From Planctobacterium sp965279005 (GTDB taxonomy: Bacteria > Pseudomonadota > Gammaproteobacteria > Enterobacterales > Alteromonadaceae): 64,000 bases of DNA. Shown here in pieces: positions 18,239 to 26,692 of the stretch; the first letter of the stretch is position 1; each line of letters opens with the position of its first letter. The notes beneath the pieces were generated by a model. That model saw nothing but the letters and a program-made list of their open reading frames with translations. It made no database searches and was not told where the DNA came from. The stretch lies in the NCBI GenBank assembly GCA_965279005.1, contig CBDIHK010000021.1, positions 124,001 to 188,000 on the forward strand. The letters run 5' to 3'. Position numbers and translations under genes: made by a program.

Positions 18239-18258
18239 TACTGTCTTTATATACAGTA
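18239..18258. promoter_or_regulatory. LexA (SOS) box in the IS1595 transposase promoter
   Basis: TACTGTCTTTATATACAGTA matches the gammaproteobacterial SOS box in both outer hexamers (TACTGT and ACAGTA at the correct 8-bp spacing) with an A/T-rich centre. It is 19 bp upstream of the transposase start and overlaps TATACT/TATAAA -10-like sequence on the minus strand, so a bound repressor should block transcription. Confidence 0.75.
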
Positions 18259-18289
18259 TAACAGAGGATGAATCAGGTGGGTAATCAGG

Positions 18290-18297
18290 AAAAGGAA
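18290..18297. repeat. Right 8-bp target duplication of the IS1595 element
   Basis: AAAAGGAA, identical to 17260-17267. Confidence 0.9.
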
Positions 18298-19173
18298 AAC
18301 AAAGGCAGCTTTAATGGCCGCATCGGCGAAATTCTTCGCATCCATGTAGAAGGGAAAATTGCCACCGCTAAAGTGGAAATTTTACTACCTAAACAATCAA
18401 AGCGTTACGTTGACTTGTTTCTGTTAAAGGAGATCGATGGGAATTGGCAAATTATAAGTAAAACTGCCGCTGGTGACGGTTCCAACCGCAATGGAGAACG
18501 CATTTTATTTATTGTGTCCAATGCCCATTTCCACGGCGACTCAACACTACCTACGGGCGTTAGCTTTTCAGAAATCGTCAAAGCGTACGATGCATTCCAG
18601 GAAGCAGGCTACACTGTAGATTTTGTCAGCCCCAAGGGCGGTGCTATTCCCCTGGCTTACATCAACACCTCGGAGGCTATCCACAAACAATATTTATACG
18701 ATAGCGACTTTATGTATGCGATTGGCAACACCAAGAAGCCGGATGAAATAACTCCTTCAAAATACCGTGCGGTGCACTATGTGGGTGGGGGTAATGCTAT
18801 GTACGGTGTCGCCGAGAACAAAGCCATCCAAAATATTGCTATGGCAATCTATGAAAAGCACAACGGCATTATATCGTCGGTCTGTCATGGCACCGCCGGC
18901 ATCGTAAACTTGAAAACCAATGATGGAAATTACCTAGTGGATGGCAAGCGTATTTCAGGCTATCCGGAAGCCTTTGAAAACCAGAGCCGGGAGTACTTCA
19001 AACACTTTCCATTCCTGATCCAGGAAACCATTGAAAAACGCGGTGGAAAGTTCTTTTACTCAAAGCCCAATACACCGCACGTTGAAGTGGATGGCCGCAT
19101 CGTTACTGGCCAAAACCACTTATCATCCCGGCTGGTAGCTGAAAAGATGATAGAAATACTGAACCAAAGCTGA
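18298..19173 (+). pseudogene. 3' part of NTF2-like/DJ-1 (PfpI) gene
   Basis: The remaining 291 codons of the split gene. It holds the rest of the NTF2-like domain (KVEILLPKQSKRYVDLFLLKEIDGNWQI in two blocks) and a DJ-1/PfpI domain with the nucleophile region GIISSVCHGTAGIVNL, close to the Cys-His signature of class I amidotransferase-like proteins, plus VEVDGRIVTGQN. The frame continues upstream to an ATG at 18268 within the IS end, so a truncated DJ-1 protein could be made from an outward promoter, but no convincing ribosome site is seen. Confidence 0.82.
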
Positions 19174-19211
19174 TTCGATATTCCGCGGCAAACGTGTGAA
19201 TTGCACAAAAC

Positions 19212-19240
19212 AAAAAACGCGAGCCCAAGCTCGCGTTTTT
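19212..19240. terminator. Bidirectional Rho-independent terminator
   Basis: Stem ACGCGAGC / GCTCGCGT with a CCAA loop, extended by A-run and T-run on the two sides. It separates the convergent DJ-1 fragment and RND pump genes. Confidence 0.88.
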
Positions 19241-19264
19241 CATGTTACCTGATTGCACTAAGGA

Positions 19265-22200
19265 CTAGGCAGCGCGTTTCTTGAGTTTAGGCATTCGCCT
19301 AAACAGGCTCGCAATGCCGCCTCCCACTTTTTTAAAGGCCCAGCCGATATCGCCTAGGATCATATACAGGCTTGGCACCAGGATCAGGGTGACCAAGGTG
19401 GCATAAAGCACTGCAAAGCCAAGGGCAGTCGCCATTGGGATAACGAACTTAGCCTGCAAGCTAGTTTCAAACATGATGGGGAGTACCCCCACAAAAGTGG
19501 TGATGGAGGTCAGGGTGATGGCCCTAAACCTGGCACAGCCCGCTTCAATTACCGATTCCCTGACCGACCTGCCTTCTTTTCGGTGCTGATTGACAAAGTC
19601 GGTCATCACCAGGCTGTCGTTAATTACAACCCCGGCCGCGGCAATCAAGCCGAAGGTGGACATCATGCTGAGATCCAATCCCATAAAGAAGTGTCCCCAA
19701 ATCGCCCCGGTTAAACTGAAGGGGATAACCGACATAATGATCAAGGGCTGGGCGTAGCTCTTAAGTGGCACCGCCAACAAGATATAGACCATCATCATAC
19801 CGGCTAAGAAAAACAGCATTTGTTCGTTTTGCTGGTCTTGGGTTTCCTTGACCGAGCCTCCCAATTCAGTTTTCACACTTGGGAAGTCTTGTTTTAACTG
19901 TGGCAATAGGTTTTCCTGGATGTTTTCTGTAACTTCATTGGGCTCCACAACTTGTTCATCGATCGCGCCCCAAACATAGACGCTGCGATAGCCACCTTCA
20001 CGACGGATATAGCTAATACCCGGTTCTTCGCGTAAACGCACTACATCACCCAACATGACTTCACCGCCATCTGGTGTGGTCAGCACCGCATATTTCAATT
20101 CGGCAAAACGCTCCCGGGTCAGTTTGGGATAGCGCACCATGACCCGCACCTCTTCACCGTCGCGGATAACCCGCTGGGCTTCACCACCATAGAAGCTATC
20201 GCCTACCTGGTTGGCAATCGAGGCCAAATCCAAGCCTAGGTCATAGGCAACCGGCAGCAGTTCCATTTGGATTTCTTTACTGGCAGGGTCAATAGTTGAG
20301 CTTATTTCAAACAAACCTTCTTGCTGCTGCAACATGGTAATAAACTGGCGGCCTGCGGCGTTTAGGGTATCGATATCGCTACCAAACAATAAATAGCCGA
20401 ATTCGCCATCATTACCACCGCCATTGACATCGTCCTGGATAGAAATGGATTTCATACCCGGGATCTCTGGGAAGGCGGCCCGCCAGCGGCGTGACATTTC
20501 AAACGCATCATAAGGGCGCAAGTCTTCATCCACCAAGGGCACCACTATGCGGCCTTCAGTGCGGCTGTTGTTGAATGCCAATAGATCCTTGATCATCTTC
20601 TGGCCAAACTCTTGCTCAGTCGCAGCATCCACGTCATAAATAACTTGCTCAATAATCTGCAGCGCCTGAATAGTGGCCCTATCCGACACGGTTTCGTTCA
20701 TCTCAATGCGGATGCTAGGGAAATCGTGGGGAACCGCAGGGGTTGGCACGGTGCGTACATGGTTGGCCTGGATGAGCCCCATACTAGTCATTAACAAGGC
20801 AATAAACACCATCAAAACCGTCCAGCGCCATTCAGTACAAGTGCGCACAAAATTGCGGTATGGGCCGTTCACAAAACCAAAGAAGCGCTTATTAAACCGA
20901 GCGCGCCAAGAATTGGGGTTAACGGGTGAGAACCGGGTATGCGCCAAGTGGGCCGGTAGGATCAGCTTGGATTCAATCAAGCTAAATACCAAACACAAGA
21001 TAACCACTGTGGCGATGTTAAAGAAGAAAGAGCCCTGAGGACCAGACGCCTGGGTGAAAGGCAGGAATACCGCTATTGTGGTGAGTACGCCAAAGGTGGC
21101 CGGTGTTGCAACCCGTCTAGCGCCGCGCACGACGTTTTCGACACCGCCGCCTTTTTTATCTATTTCGGTGTAGGCGCTCTCCCCTATAACAATGGCGTCA
21201 TCCACCACAATCCCCAGCACCATAATAAATGCAAACAGGGACAATATATTAATGCTGACACCAAATACCGGCATCATCATTACCGCGCCCAAGAAACAAA
21301 CAGGTAAGCCCACCATAACCCAAAACGCCAGACGGAAACGCAGGAAGATAGTCAACATCAGGGCTACCAGGATTGAGCCTTGGAACAGGTTGGATAACAT
21401 CATGTCCAGGCGGGCGTTGAGGTAATAAGTCATGTCCACCAGGACTTTCAATTCTAGCCCTTGTGGCAAGCTCTTATTGCGCTCTTCGATATAGTTTTTC
21501 ACCGACTGCGCCACCGGGATCATATTCTGTTCTTTGGTGGCGTTAACCGACATATAGATGGCATTCTTGCCTGAATATTTAAAATAGCGCTCGCCTTCGG
21601 TAAAGCCGTCCCGGATCGTGGCCACTTCCTGCAATACGACCCTGGATCCATTGGCGCCAATTTTCACCGGGATATGCCGGAATTCTTCGCCATCGTAATA
21701 TTGGTTTTCCACCCTCACCGCAATGATGCCTGAATCGGTGCGTAGCTGACCCGCCGAGATATTGGCGGAATAGCGGCGGATGGCATTGCTAATATCATCC
21801 AATGTCAGGTTGTATTTGCGCAACTGCTCCGGCTGCACTTCAATGGCGATTTCATCTTCAGGATCAGATAGGTTGACGAGTGCGACGTTGCTCAATTGCA
21901 GCAATTCATCTTCAATCTGTTTAGCGATAGGTTTTAACGCGGTTAAGGGTACATCCCCCACCAGGGATAGCTCTAACACCTGTTGCTGGAACTCGCGCTG
22001 GGACACATTGATGGGTTCCATGCCAACTGGGAAAGTCGCAATGGAATCCACCCGCAGTTTCACTTTGTCCAAGACATCGGTAAGTTCAGCTTCTGGATAA
22101 ATCTCTAATGACACCCTACCTGAACCGCGGAATGAACGGGCGACTATTTTTTTGATCTCAGTAACATCTTTTAATGCTTCTTCGATTTTAACCATAATGC

Positions 22201-22432
22201 CTTCTTCGATTTCTTGGGGCGAGGCACCGCGGTAGGTGGCAGAAACATCGATATAGTTTATTTCGATGTTGGGGAACATTTGCCGTTGGATGGTGAAATA
22301 ACCAATAACCCCCATGACAATGATAAAAATCATCATTAGGTTTGCGGCCACCGAGTTATTGGCAAAAAACGCAATAATACCGGTTTGTTTCGGTTCCGGA
22401 TTGGCCTCAGCAGTTGTGCTAGGTTCTGACAT
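19265..22432 (-). CDS. RND-family efflux permease
   Basis: A 1055-residue inner-membrane antiporter of the AcrB/MexF superfamily. The first helix follows GIIAFFANNSVAANLMM; the proton-relay acidic pair is in GIVVDDAIVIGES in the fourth helix; and the second half repeats the fold with GVVINDSLVMTDFV. The divergent N-terminus and short porter loops resemble the subfamily whose substrates are undefined rather than classic AcrB. AGGAG is present before the ATG. It follows the membrane fusion gene after 11 bases, making a two-gene operon; no TolC-type channel gene is adjacent, so a shared one is likely used. Confidence 0.93.
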   Translation of the reverse strand: MSEPSTTAEANPEPKQTGIIAFFANNSVAANLMMIFIIVMGVIGYFTIQRQMFPNIEINYIDVSATYRGASPQEIEEGIMVKIEEALKDVTEIKKIVARSFRGSGRVSLEIYPEAELTDVLDKVKLRVDSIATFPVGMEPINVSQREFQQQVLELSLVGDVPLTALKPIAKQIEDELLQLSNVALVNLSDPEDEIAIEVQPEQLRKYNLTLDDISNAIRRYSANISAGQLRTDSGIIAVRVENQYYDGEEFRHIPVKIGANGSRVVLQEVATIRDGFTEGERYFKYSGKNAIYMSVNATKEQNMIPVAQSVKNYIEERNKSLPQGLELKVLVDMTYYLNARLDMMLSNLFQGSILVALMLTIFLRFRLAFWVMVGLPVCFLGAVMMMPVFGVSINILSLFAFIMVLGIVVDDAIVIGESAYTEIDKKGGGVENVVRGARRVATPATFGVLTTIAVFLPFTQASGPQGSFFFNIATVVILCLVFSLIESKLILPAHLAHTRFSPVNPNSWRARFNKRFFGFVNGPYRNFVRTCTEWRWTVLMVFIALLMTSMGLIQANHVRTVPTPAVPHDFPSIRIEMNETVSDRATIQALQIIEQVIYDVDAATEQEFGQKMIKDLLAFNNSRTEGRIVVPLVDEDLRPYDAFEMSRRWRAAFPEIPGMKSISIQDDVNGGGNDGEFGYLLFGSDIDTLNAAGRQFITMLQQQEGLFEISSTIDPASKEIQMELLPVAYDLGLDLASIANQVGDSFYGGEAQRVIRDGEEVRVMVRYPKLTRERFAELKYAVLTTPDGGEVMLGDVVRLREEPGISYIRREGGYRSVYVWGAIDEQVVEPNEVTENIQENLLPQLKQDFPSVKTELGGSVKETQDQQNEQMLFFLAGMMMVYILLAVPLKSYAQPLIIMSVIPFSLTGAIWGHFFMGLDLSMMSTFGLIAAAGVVINDSLVMTDFVNQHRKEGRSVRESVIEAGCARFRAITLTSITTFVGVLPIMFETSLQAKFVIPMATALGFAVLYATLVTLILVPSLYMILGDIGWAFKKVGGGIASLFRRMPKLKKRAA

Positions 22433-22443
22433 AATAGTAGCTC

Positions 22444-23598
22444 CTACAGGCTCACTGTGGTGTCGCTGTCGGCACCCTGGTCAACTTTCACTTTCATGCC
22501 TGGCTGTGGATACTCAGGCAAGGTAGTTACCAGTTGGTCTTGGTTACTTAATCCGTCCCTGATCAGGAAGAATTCGCCTTCCTCACGCATAACTGCAACC
22601 GTCCTAGGTTCGAGTTTATGCTCGTCGTCCACCACCCAAACAGTTTGGTTGGTGACCAATTCCTGGGGCAGTTTAAATACGTTTTCGAGAGTCTTGCCGA
22701 TAAAATTGACCTCGGCATAACTACCAAATTTCATTACCGGCAAATCAGACTGCAAACTATAGGGATCTTGGACTCGCACCACTAACTGCGCCATACGGGT
22801 AACAGGGTCAACCACCCCCAGATCCCGGGCAATAATGCCATCGCGCGAAAAACTCTGGATACCTTTAGTTACAACATTGGCGGCTGCACCTGCTATCTGC
22901 TCAGGCAAGAAGGTGGTATCAAAACCGGCAATAGGGATGGTGATTTCCGCGTATTCAATATTGTTCAGTACGGCCACCTGGGCACCTTGAGTGACAAACT
23001 GGCCCACGCCTAAATTGCGGGAAACCACCAATGCATCATATGGTGCGCGCACTTCACAGTTGTCCAAATCACGTTGGGCAATTTTCAGCCTGGCCTGCGC
23101 TGACTTTAATGCCGCTTCTGCGCTAAGCAATTGTGGTTTACGTAAATACAAATCAGTGACTTGTGCTTTATCTAGGCGCTTGGCTTCTTCTTTGGCGACA
23201 TCAGCCCGTGCTTGCTCTTCAATCAGAGCTGCCTGCGCCTGCTTAAGCTCGGCCTGGGCTTGCCACAATGCCGCTTCGTAGCTGTCCTTTTCGATTGAAA
23301 ACATGACTTCGCCGCGTTTAAACATGCCACCAGGTACAAAATTGGGGTTCCAGCTCACGACTTCGCCCGACACCTGCGCAGCCAAACTGGTGGCTTCCAG
23401 CGCCTCTACTTCACCAAAGCTGGTGATCACAACTTGGTAATCCTGGGCTGATACCGCTTCCACGCTCACCGTAGGGCGGGTATCCACAGCTTCTTCATCA
23501 CCACCATTGCCGCCGGTTGCCGCAATGCCAGTCATACCAGCAAACCCCACAGCCAATGCCACAAATGGCATCGCAATTTTCTTCCATTTATTGTTCAT
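22444..23598 (-). CDS. RND efflux periplasmic adaptor (HlyD/AcrA family)
   Basis: A 384-residue membrane fusion protein with an N-terminal membrane anchor or signal (IAMPFVALAVGFAGMTGIAA). It has a biotinyl-lipoyl half-motif (EATSLAAQVSGEVVSWNPNF), a coiled-coil hairpin rich in Ala, Gln and Glu (about residues 100-175), the second lipoyl half (VRAPYDALVVSRNLGVGQFV) and a C-terminal beta-barrel. It should bridge the RND permease to an outer-membrane channel. Confidence 0.92.
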   Translation of the reverse strand: MNNKWKKIAMPFVALAVGFAGMTGIAATGGNGGDEEAVDTRPTVSVEAVSAQDYQVVITSFGEVEALEATSLAAQVSGEVVSWNPNFVPGGMFKRGEVMFSIEKDSYEAALWQAQAELKQAQAALIEEQARADVAKEEAKRLDKAQVTDLYLRKPQLLSAEAALKSAQARLKIAQRDLDNCEVRAPYDALVVSRNLGVGQFVTQGAQVAVLNNIEYAEITIPIAGFDTTFLPEQIAGAAANVVTKGIQSFSRDGIIARDLGVVDPVTRMAQLVVRVQDPYSLQSDLPVMKFGSYAEVNFIGKTLENVFKLPQELVTNQTVWVVDDEHKLEPRTVAVMREEGEFFLIRDGLSNQDQLVTTLPEYPQPGMKVKVDQGADSDTTVSL

Positions 23599-23728
23599 AA
23601 CAAAAATAACCTTACATTTATGGTGGTTATGATACCCGTGTGGGTAACAAGCGTCTTGGGCGCAATTGTAAACAACTATGAGAACATTGACACTGCTTTA
23701 CTTCCAAGCCAACTCGCGCACTTACCTA

Positions 23729-23760
23729 ATTGTCGATTGTAGGCCATTAAAATCGACAAT
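23729..23760. promoter_or_regulatory. 10-bp perfect inverted repeat upstream of RND operon
   Basis: ATTGTCGATT and AATCGACAAT, spaced by 12 bases (arm centres 22 bp apart, about two helix turns). It lies 131 bases upstream of the adaptor gene and 121 bases upstream of the divergent small membrane protein, as expected for an operator of a dimeric regulator. No regulator gene is adjacent. Confidence 0.5.
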
Positions 23761-23880
23761 GAATGTGACAAAAGTCATTACTTGTTCTTTTTTTCAGTTT
23801 TTCATGAGTAAAATATAGACAATAGAAGACTCAGGTTAGATTATTACACACTTGAAATACCTAAGATTTATAGAACCTGG

Positions 23881-24201
23881 ATGACAAAATATTCACTGAC
23901 CACCGCCAGTGCAGCCAGCTTTTGCACGGGGCTATTATGGCTAATCCTACACTTGTTTATTCCCGAACCTGCCTGGCGACAAATGCTGTTAAGTGTTGGG
24001 TTTGTATTTTGGGCGCAGGCCGCATTTATCGCATTTTATTGGAGTTTCGAAGGTAATATCACTATCGCTGAATTGCACCAAGCCTATAAAGATAAAACCG
24101 CCAAACTGAGTAAGTATCCGCTTTTATCGGGACTGTGGCTGAACAATACTATAATTTTTGCATTAATCATCGTTCTGGTGATTATCCGGTCTCGGATTTG
24201 A
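23881..24201 (+). CDS. Three-helix membrane protein, paralogue of candidate bacteriocin immunity protein
   Basis: A 106-residue hydrophobic protein with three likely membrane helices (about residues 10-28, 34-56 and 85-103). It aligns without gaps over its whole length to the 106-residue product at 26022; by hand about 37 positions are identical, concentrated in EGN/D-x-T...LHQAY, LWLNN and IIRS. No known family was recognised. The ribosome site is weak (CCTGG). It was once only about 215 bases upstream of the bacteriocin-like gene, before an ISAs1 element inserted. It may be a spare immunity determinant (inference). Confidence 0.65.
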   Translation: MTKYSLTTASAASFCTGLLWLILHLFIPEPAWRQMLLSVGFVFWAQAAFIAFYWSFEGNITIAELHQAYKDKTAKLSKYPLLSGLWLNNTIIFALIIVLVIIRSRI

Positions 24202-24243
24202 AAATCGGACTTAAAGCCGACTACCTCAACCACCATGATCCCA

Positions 24244-24253
24244 GGGCTTCTTC
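24244..24253. repeat. Left 10-bp target duplication of the ISAs1 element
   Basis: GGGCTTCTTC, repeated exactly at 25498-25507. Confidence 0.85.
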
Positions 24254-25497
24254 CACGGCGAGAGCATGAGTGCTTAGTTTTTAACCAGAGTATTGCAGCC
24301 CGCTAAAAACACCGCTTCCAGGTAACTTTCTTCCATCAATGCCATGCGCTGTTTTCTGCGAACACTGGCCTTTCTGCTTTTATCTGCCTTAATCATGTTT
24401 TTTGCAATGTGTCTAAGTCGAGCCAGGTTTTCAGCACCATTACCTCTGAATATCTGGCAATCATCTTCTTTCATGGCAGTGTCTAAGACCCAGTGCAGGC
24501 TTGCCTCTATGCCCCAGTGGCTCCTTACTGCTTTGGCAAACTGGTCTGTGCTCAGTGTCGCGGAGCTGATGTAGTAACGATATTCCAGTGAAGGTTTCTC
24601 ATCATCGTGCTGATACCTGACAGCCATACCTATGCTCTTTAACCCTGTCCATTGAGGAAAAGTCTCCGCTAATTCAGAAGCGTCCAGAACATGATATTCC
24701 CTGGCCTCAATACGGCCATGTCCCTTTTCTATGTTTAATGATTCAGTATCGATACCGCTAAAAGCCAACTTTATTGCATCATAGAGTTTCTTTTGGTTGC
24801 CTTTGACTGCCAAAAGATAATCAGCGCCTTTGTTCACAATGGTATTCGCTATCGCTTTTTGACAGCCCATGGCATCAATCGTGATAAGACAGCCTTTAAT
24901 ATCCAGTAAATTCAGTAATTCAGGAATGGCGGTAATTTCATTGGATTTACTGTCCGTCTTTATTTGCCCCATAACAACACCATTGGCTGTAGCAAACGCA
25001 CTGACCATATGAATGGCTGACTGACGGTCTTCCCGGTTGTAAGAGCTACGTAGTGTTTTACCGTCTATGGCAACCACTTCACCATCGGTCAGGGAATGAA
25101 CCTTCTGCATCCAACTGATAAAACTGCTTTGTAACTGTTCCGGTTCGATACTGGAAATGATACGTGCAATAGTGTCATGGACGGGCAACCCATCTTTGAA
25201 TAAACCTAATCCCTGCAACCAGCTAAGTCTGGCATGACCAAAGTCCTCAATGTCTTCCCAGCCTTCGCATCCGGTGATAACACCGCAAACAGATAAGAAC
25301 AATACATCGTACAAAGGATAAGTGACTTTGGCTGATTGGCGGGGATCGGTGACATCAGAAAAGTGTTCAGCGAAAACATCAATACTCATTAAGCTGGCTC
25401 CCAAAAGGGAGTATAAGATCACAATGGGCTGTGTAGATCCAGGAACGAGAAGGTAAATCAGTTCAACTGGTTAAATAATGTTCGCGATCTTGCCGTG
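24254..25497 (-). mobile_element. ISAs1-family insertion sequence, 1244 bp, complete
   Basis: The element begins CACGGCGAGAGC and ends in GCCGTG; the ends form short imperfect inverted repeats (CACGGC-R-AGA). It is bracketed by the 10-bp direct repeat GGGCTTCTTC, within the 8-10 bp range known for ISAs1. It contains one intact transposase and separates two paralogous membrane-protein genes of the bacteriocin locus. Confidence 0.88.
24274..25389 (-). CDS. ISAs1-family transposase
   Basis: A 371-residue DDE transposase of the ISAs1/H-repeat type. The N-terminal block FSDVTDPRQSAKVTYPLYDVLF is typical. Catalytic Asp residues are in VVAIDGKTLRSS and ITIDAMGCQK, and the Glu in HWGIEASLHWVLDTAMKEDDC. 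The ATG at 25389 has GGAG 8 bases upstream and is preferred over a start 11 codons earlier. The gene appears intact. Confidence 0.93.
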   Translation of the reverse strand: MSIDVFAEHFSDVTDPRQSAKVTYPLYDVLFLSVCGVITGCEGWEDIEDFGHARLSWLQGLGLFKDGLPVHDTIARIISSIEPEQLQSSFISWMQKVHSLTDGEVVAIDGKTLRSSYNREDRQSAIHMVSAFATANGVVMGQIKTDSKSNEITAIPELLNLLDIKGCLITIDAMGCQKAIANTIVNKGADYLLAVKGNQKKLYDAIKLAFSGIDTESLNIEKGHGRIEAREYHVLDASELAETFPQWTGLKSIGMAVRYQHDDEKPSLEYRYYISSATLSTDQFAKAVRSHWGIEASLHWVLDTAMKEDDCQIFRGNGAENLARLRHIAKNMIKADKSRKASVRRKQRMALMEESYLEAVFLAGCNTLVKN

Positions 25498-25507
25498 GGG
25501 CTTCTTC
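25498..25507. repeat. Right 10-bp target duplication of the ISAs1 element
   Basis: GGGCTTCTTC, identical to 24244-24253. Confidence 0.85.
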
Positions 25508-25574
25508 CCACTATCAGAATCCCAAGAATCTAAATCGAACCACTCTTGGCCGCTTGTTAAAAAAAGCGAAAAAA

Positions 25575-25590
25575 CTGTACCTTGGTACAG
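25575..25590. promoter_or_regulatory. LexA-like 16-bp palindrome upstream of bacteriocin gene
   Basis: CTGTACCTTGGTACAG is a perfect palindrome and fits the SOS-box core CTGT-N8-ACAG, 80 bases before the start codon. The centre is less A/T-rich than in classical LexA sites, and the core alone would occur about once by chance in a window this size, so position and symmetry are the main support. Confidence 0.5.
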
Positions 25591-25669
25591 GTTACAAATG
25601 GATAACTCTCATTTAAGGTGTCTAGTGTCTGAATGACGGACAAATGGATTAATTTTTAAGGAGAAAACT

Positions 25670-25981
25670 ATGTACGAATTAAGTGCAAAAGAAACCCAAT
25701 ATGTTAATGGTGGCTTCGGTGTACCCGGCGCTGTAGTGGGCGGCATCCTAAGCGGTGCAGGCTATATAGGTTCTGCTGCTGCATCAGGACAAGGGAGCAT
25801 TGGTGGCTTCTTGACCACGGTAGGTGCGGGAGCATTGGCAGGTTTTTTTACAGGTGGTGTAACAAGTATTGGTAGAACCTATCTTGGGGCGAGGATCAGT
25901 TTAGTTGGCGGTGCAGCTGCCAGTGGTCCAGGATCCGCATCCGCAAGCGAAAAGACTCGTTCAGAAACTACTGATGAATAA
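25670..25981 (+). CDS. Double-glycine bacteriocin/microcin-like precursor peptide
   Basis: A 103-residue protein with a leader MYELSAKETQYVNGG, which has the ELS...E...VNGG pattern of double-glycine leaders cleaved by peptidase-containing ABC exporters. The predicted 88-residue mature part is Gly/Ala-rich with many small-xxx-small motifs (GGILSGAG, GAGALAGFFTGG), as in membrane-inserting class II bacteriocins and microcins, and ends in a Ser-rich then charged tail. The ribosome site AAGGAG is strong, 8 bases before the ATG. The next gene begins 41 bases downstream and encodes a likely immunity protein. No exporter is in the window. The activity is inferred from leader, composition and context, not from a recognised family. 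Confidence 0.78.
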   Translation: MYELSAKETQYVNGGFGVPGAVVGGILSGAGYIGSAAASGQGSIGGFLTTVGAGALAGFFTGGVTSIGRTYLGARISLVGGAAASGPGSASASEKTRSETTDE

Positions 25982-26021
25982 GCCAAACAAGTTTTATTGC
26001 AAATAGTTAGGAGACAATGCG

Positions 26022-26342
26022 ATGGGCAATTTACGTTTATTCACCTCTAGTAATGTATTGCTGTGCCTAGGCCTTACATTATTGGTTGTGCCACGATTGT
26101 TGAGTTTTGGCGATTTTGAGCAAGCTGCAGTTGCTGTCGGTTTATTGTTTTTGTTCCATTCGCTGTTGGTTTACTTTTATTACTATGCGGAAGGTGACGT
26201 CACAGTGAAGTATTTACATCAAGCTTATGCTGAAAACAAAGGTAAGCTTGGTGGAAATCCGTTTTTCAAGCATCTCTGGTTGAATAACCACTTGATTGTC
26301 GCTTTCATTGGTGCAATGTTGATTATTCGCAGCGGCGTCTAA
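26022..26342 (+). CDS. Three-helix membrane protein, candidate immunity protein
   Basis: A 106-residue protein with three hydrophobic helices (about residues 10-28, 34-55 and 86-103) and the conserved central segment AEGDVTVKYLHQAYAENKGKL. Size and topology match immunity proteins of class II microcins, which protect the producer's inner membrane. It has AGGAG upstream of the ATG, follows the precursor gene on the same strand and is followed by a terminator, giving a two-gene operon. A paralogue of identical length lies at 23881. No sequence family was recognised. Confidence 0.7.
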   Translation: MGNLRLFTSSNVLLCLGLTLLVVPRLLSFGDFEQAAVAVGLLFLFHSLLVYFYYYAEGDVTVKYLHQAYAENKGKLGGNPFFKHLWLNNHLIVAFIGAMLIIRSGV

Positions 26343-26370
26343 GCCACCCTATTACAAGATAGACGAACTG

Positions 26371-26390
26371 AGGGGCGCTGGTGCGCCCCT
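26371..26390 (+). terminator. Terminator hairpin after bacteriocin operon
   Basis: Stem AGGGGCGC / GCGCCCCT with a 4-nt loop. The following T-run is short, so strength is uncertain. Confidence 0.6.
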
Positions 26391-26580
26391 TCAAAACGAG
26401 TAATACGAGAATCCATTACCATTAGAACCGTCCAATACTGAATCGCTTTTACCGATAAATTCCATCTCTTTTGAACTAGATCAGTTTTCTACCTTTGCAG
26501 GTTGTGTAAGTTGTTGCTTGTATTAACCTTAAATTTTACAGGAGCAAAGGCTAAGCCGTTGAGTTAACTGAATTAAAATC

Positions 26581-26610
26581 TTTACAATTTGTTAACAACC
26601 TGGCTATAGT
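26581..26610 (+). promoter_or_regulatory. Sigma-70-type promoter for hppA
   Basis: TTTACA, an 18-bp spacer and TATAGT. Transcription would start near 26617, leaving an untranslated leader of about 185 bases. The rest of the 460-base gap (26343-26802) contains no convincing gene. Confidence 0.55.
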
Positions 26611-26692
26611 TTGAGCAACCAACAACTCGCAGGGCGGGTTTAGGGTAGAGAAGTTAACCGTTTTAATTCACCAAAGCAGCTTCGATACCTGA

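Larger units (their letters stand above)
17268..18289 (-). mobile_element. IS1595-family insertion sequence, 1022 bp, complete
   Basis: Both ends are defined: terminal inverted repeats begin CCTGATTACCCAC (left at 17268; right on the minus strand ending at 18289) and continue with imperfect matching to about 24 bp. Flanking 8-bp direct repeats AAAAGGAA are perfect, indicating recent insertion. One intact transposase fills the element and its stop codon lies within the left repeat. Confidence 0.93.

Noticed and set aside
24254..25497. Alternative 8-bp target duplication (GGCTTCTT) for the ISAs1 element
   Set aside because: Shifting the ends by one base to CACGGC...GCCGTG gives a longer perfect 10-bp duplication, which is more consistent.
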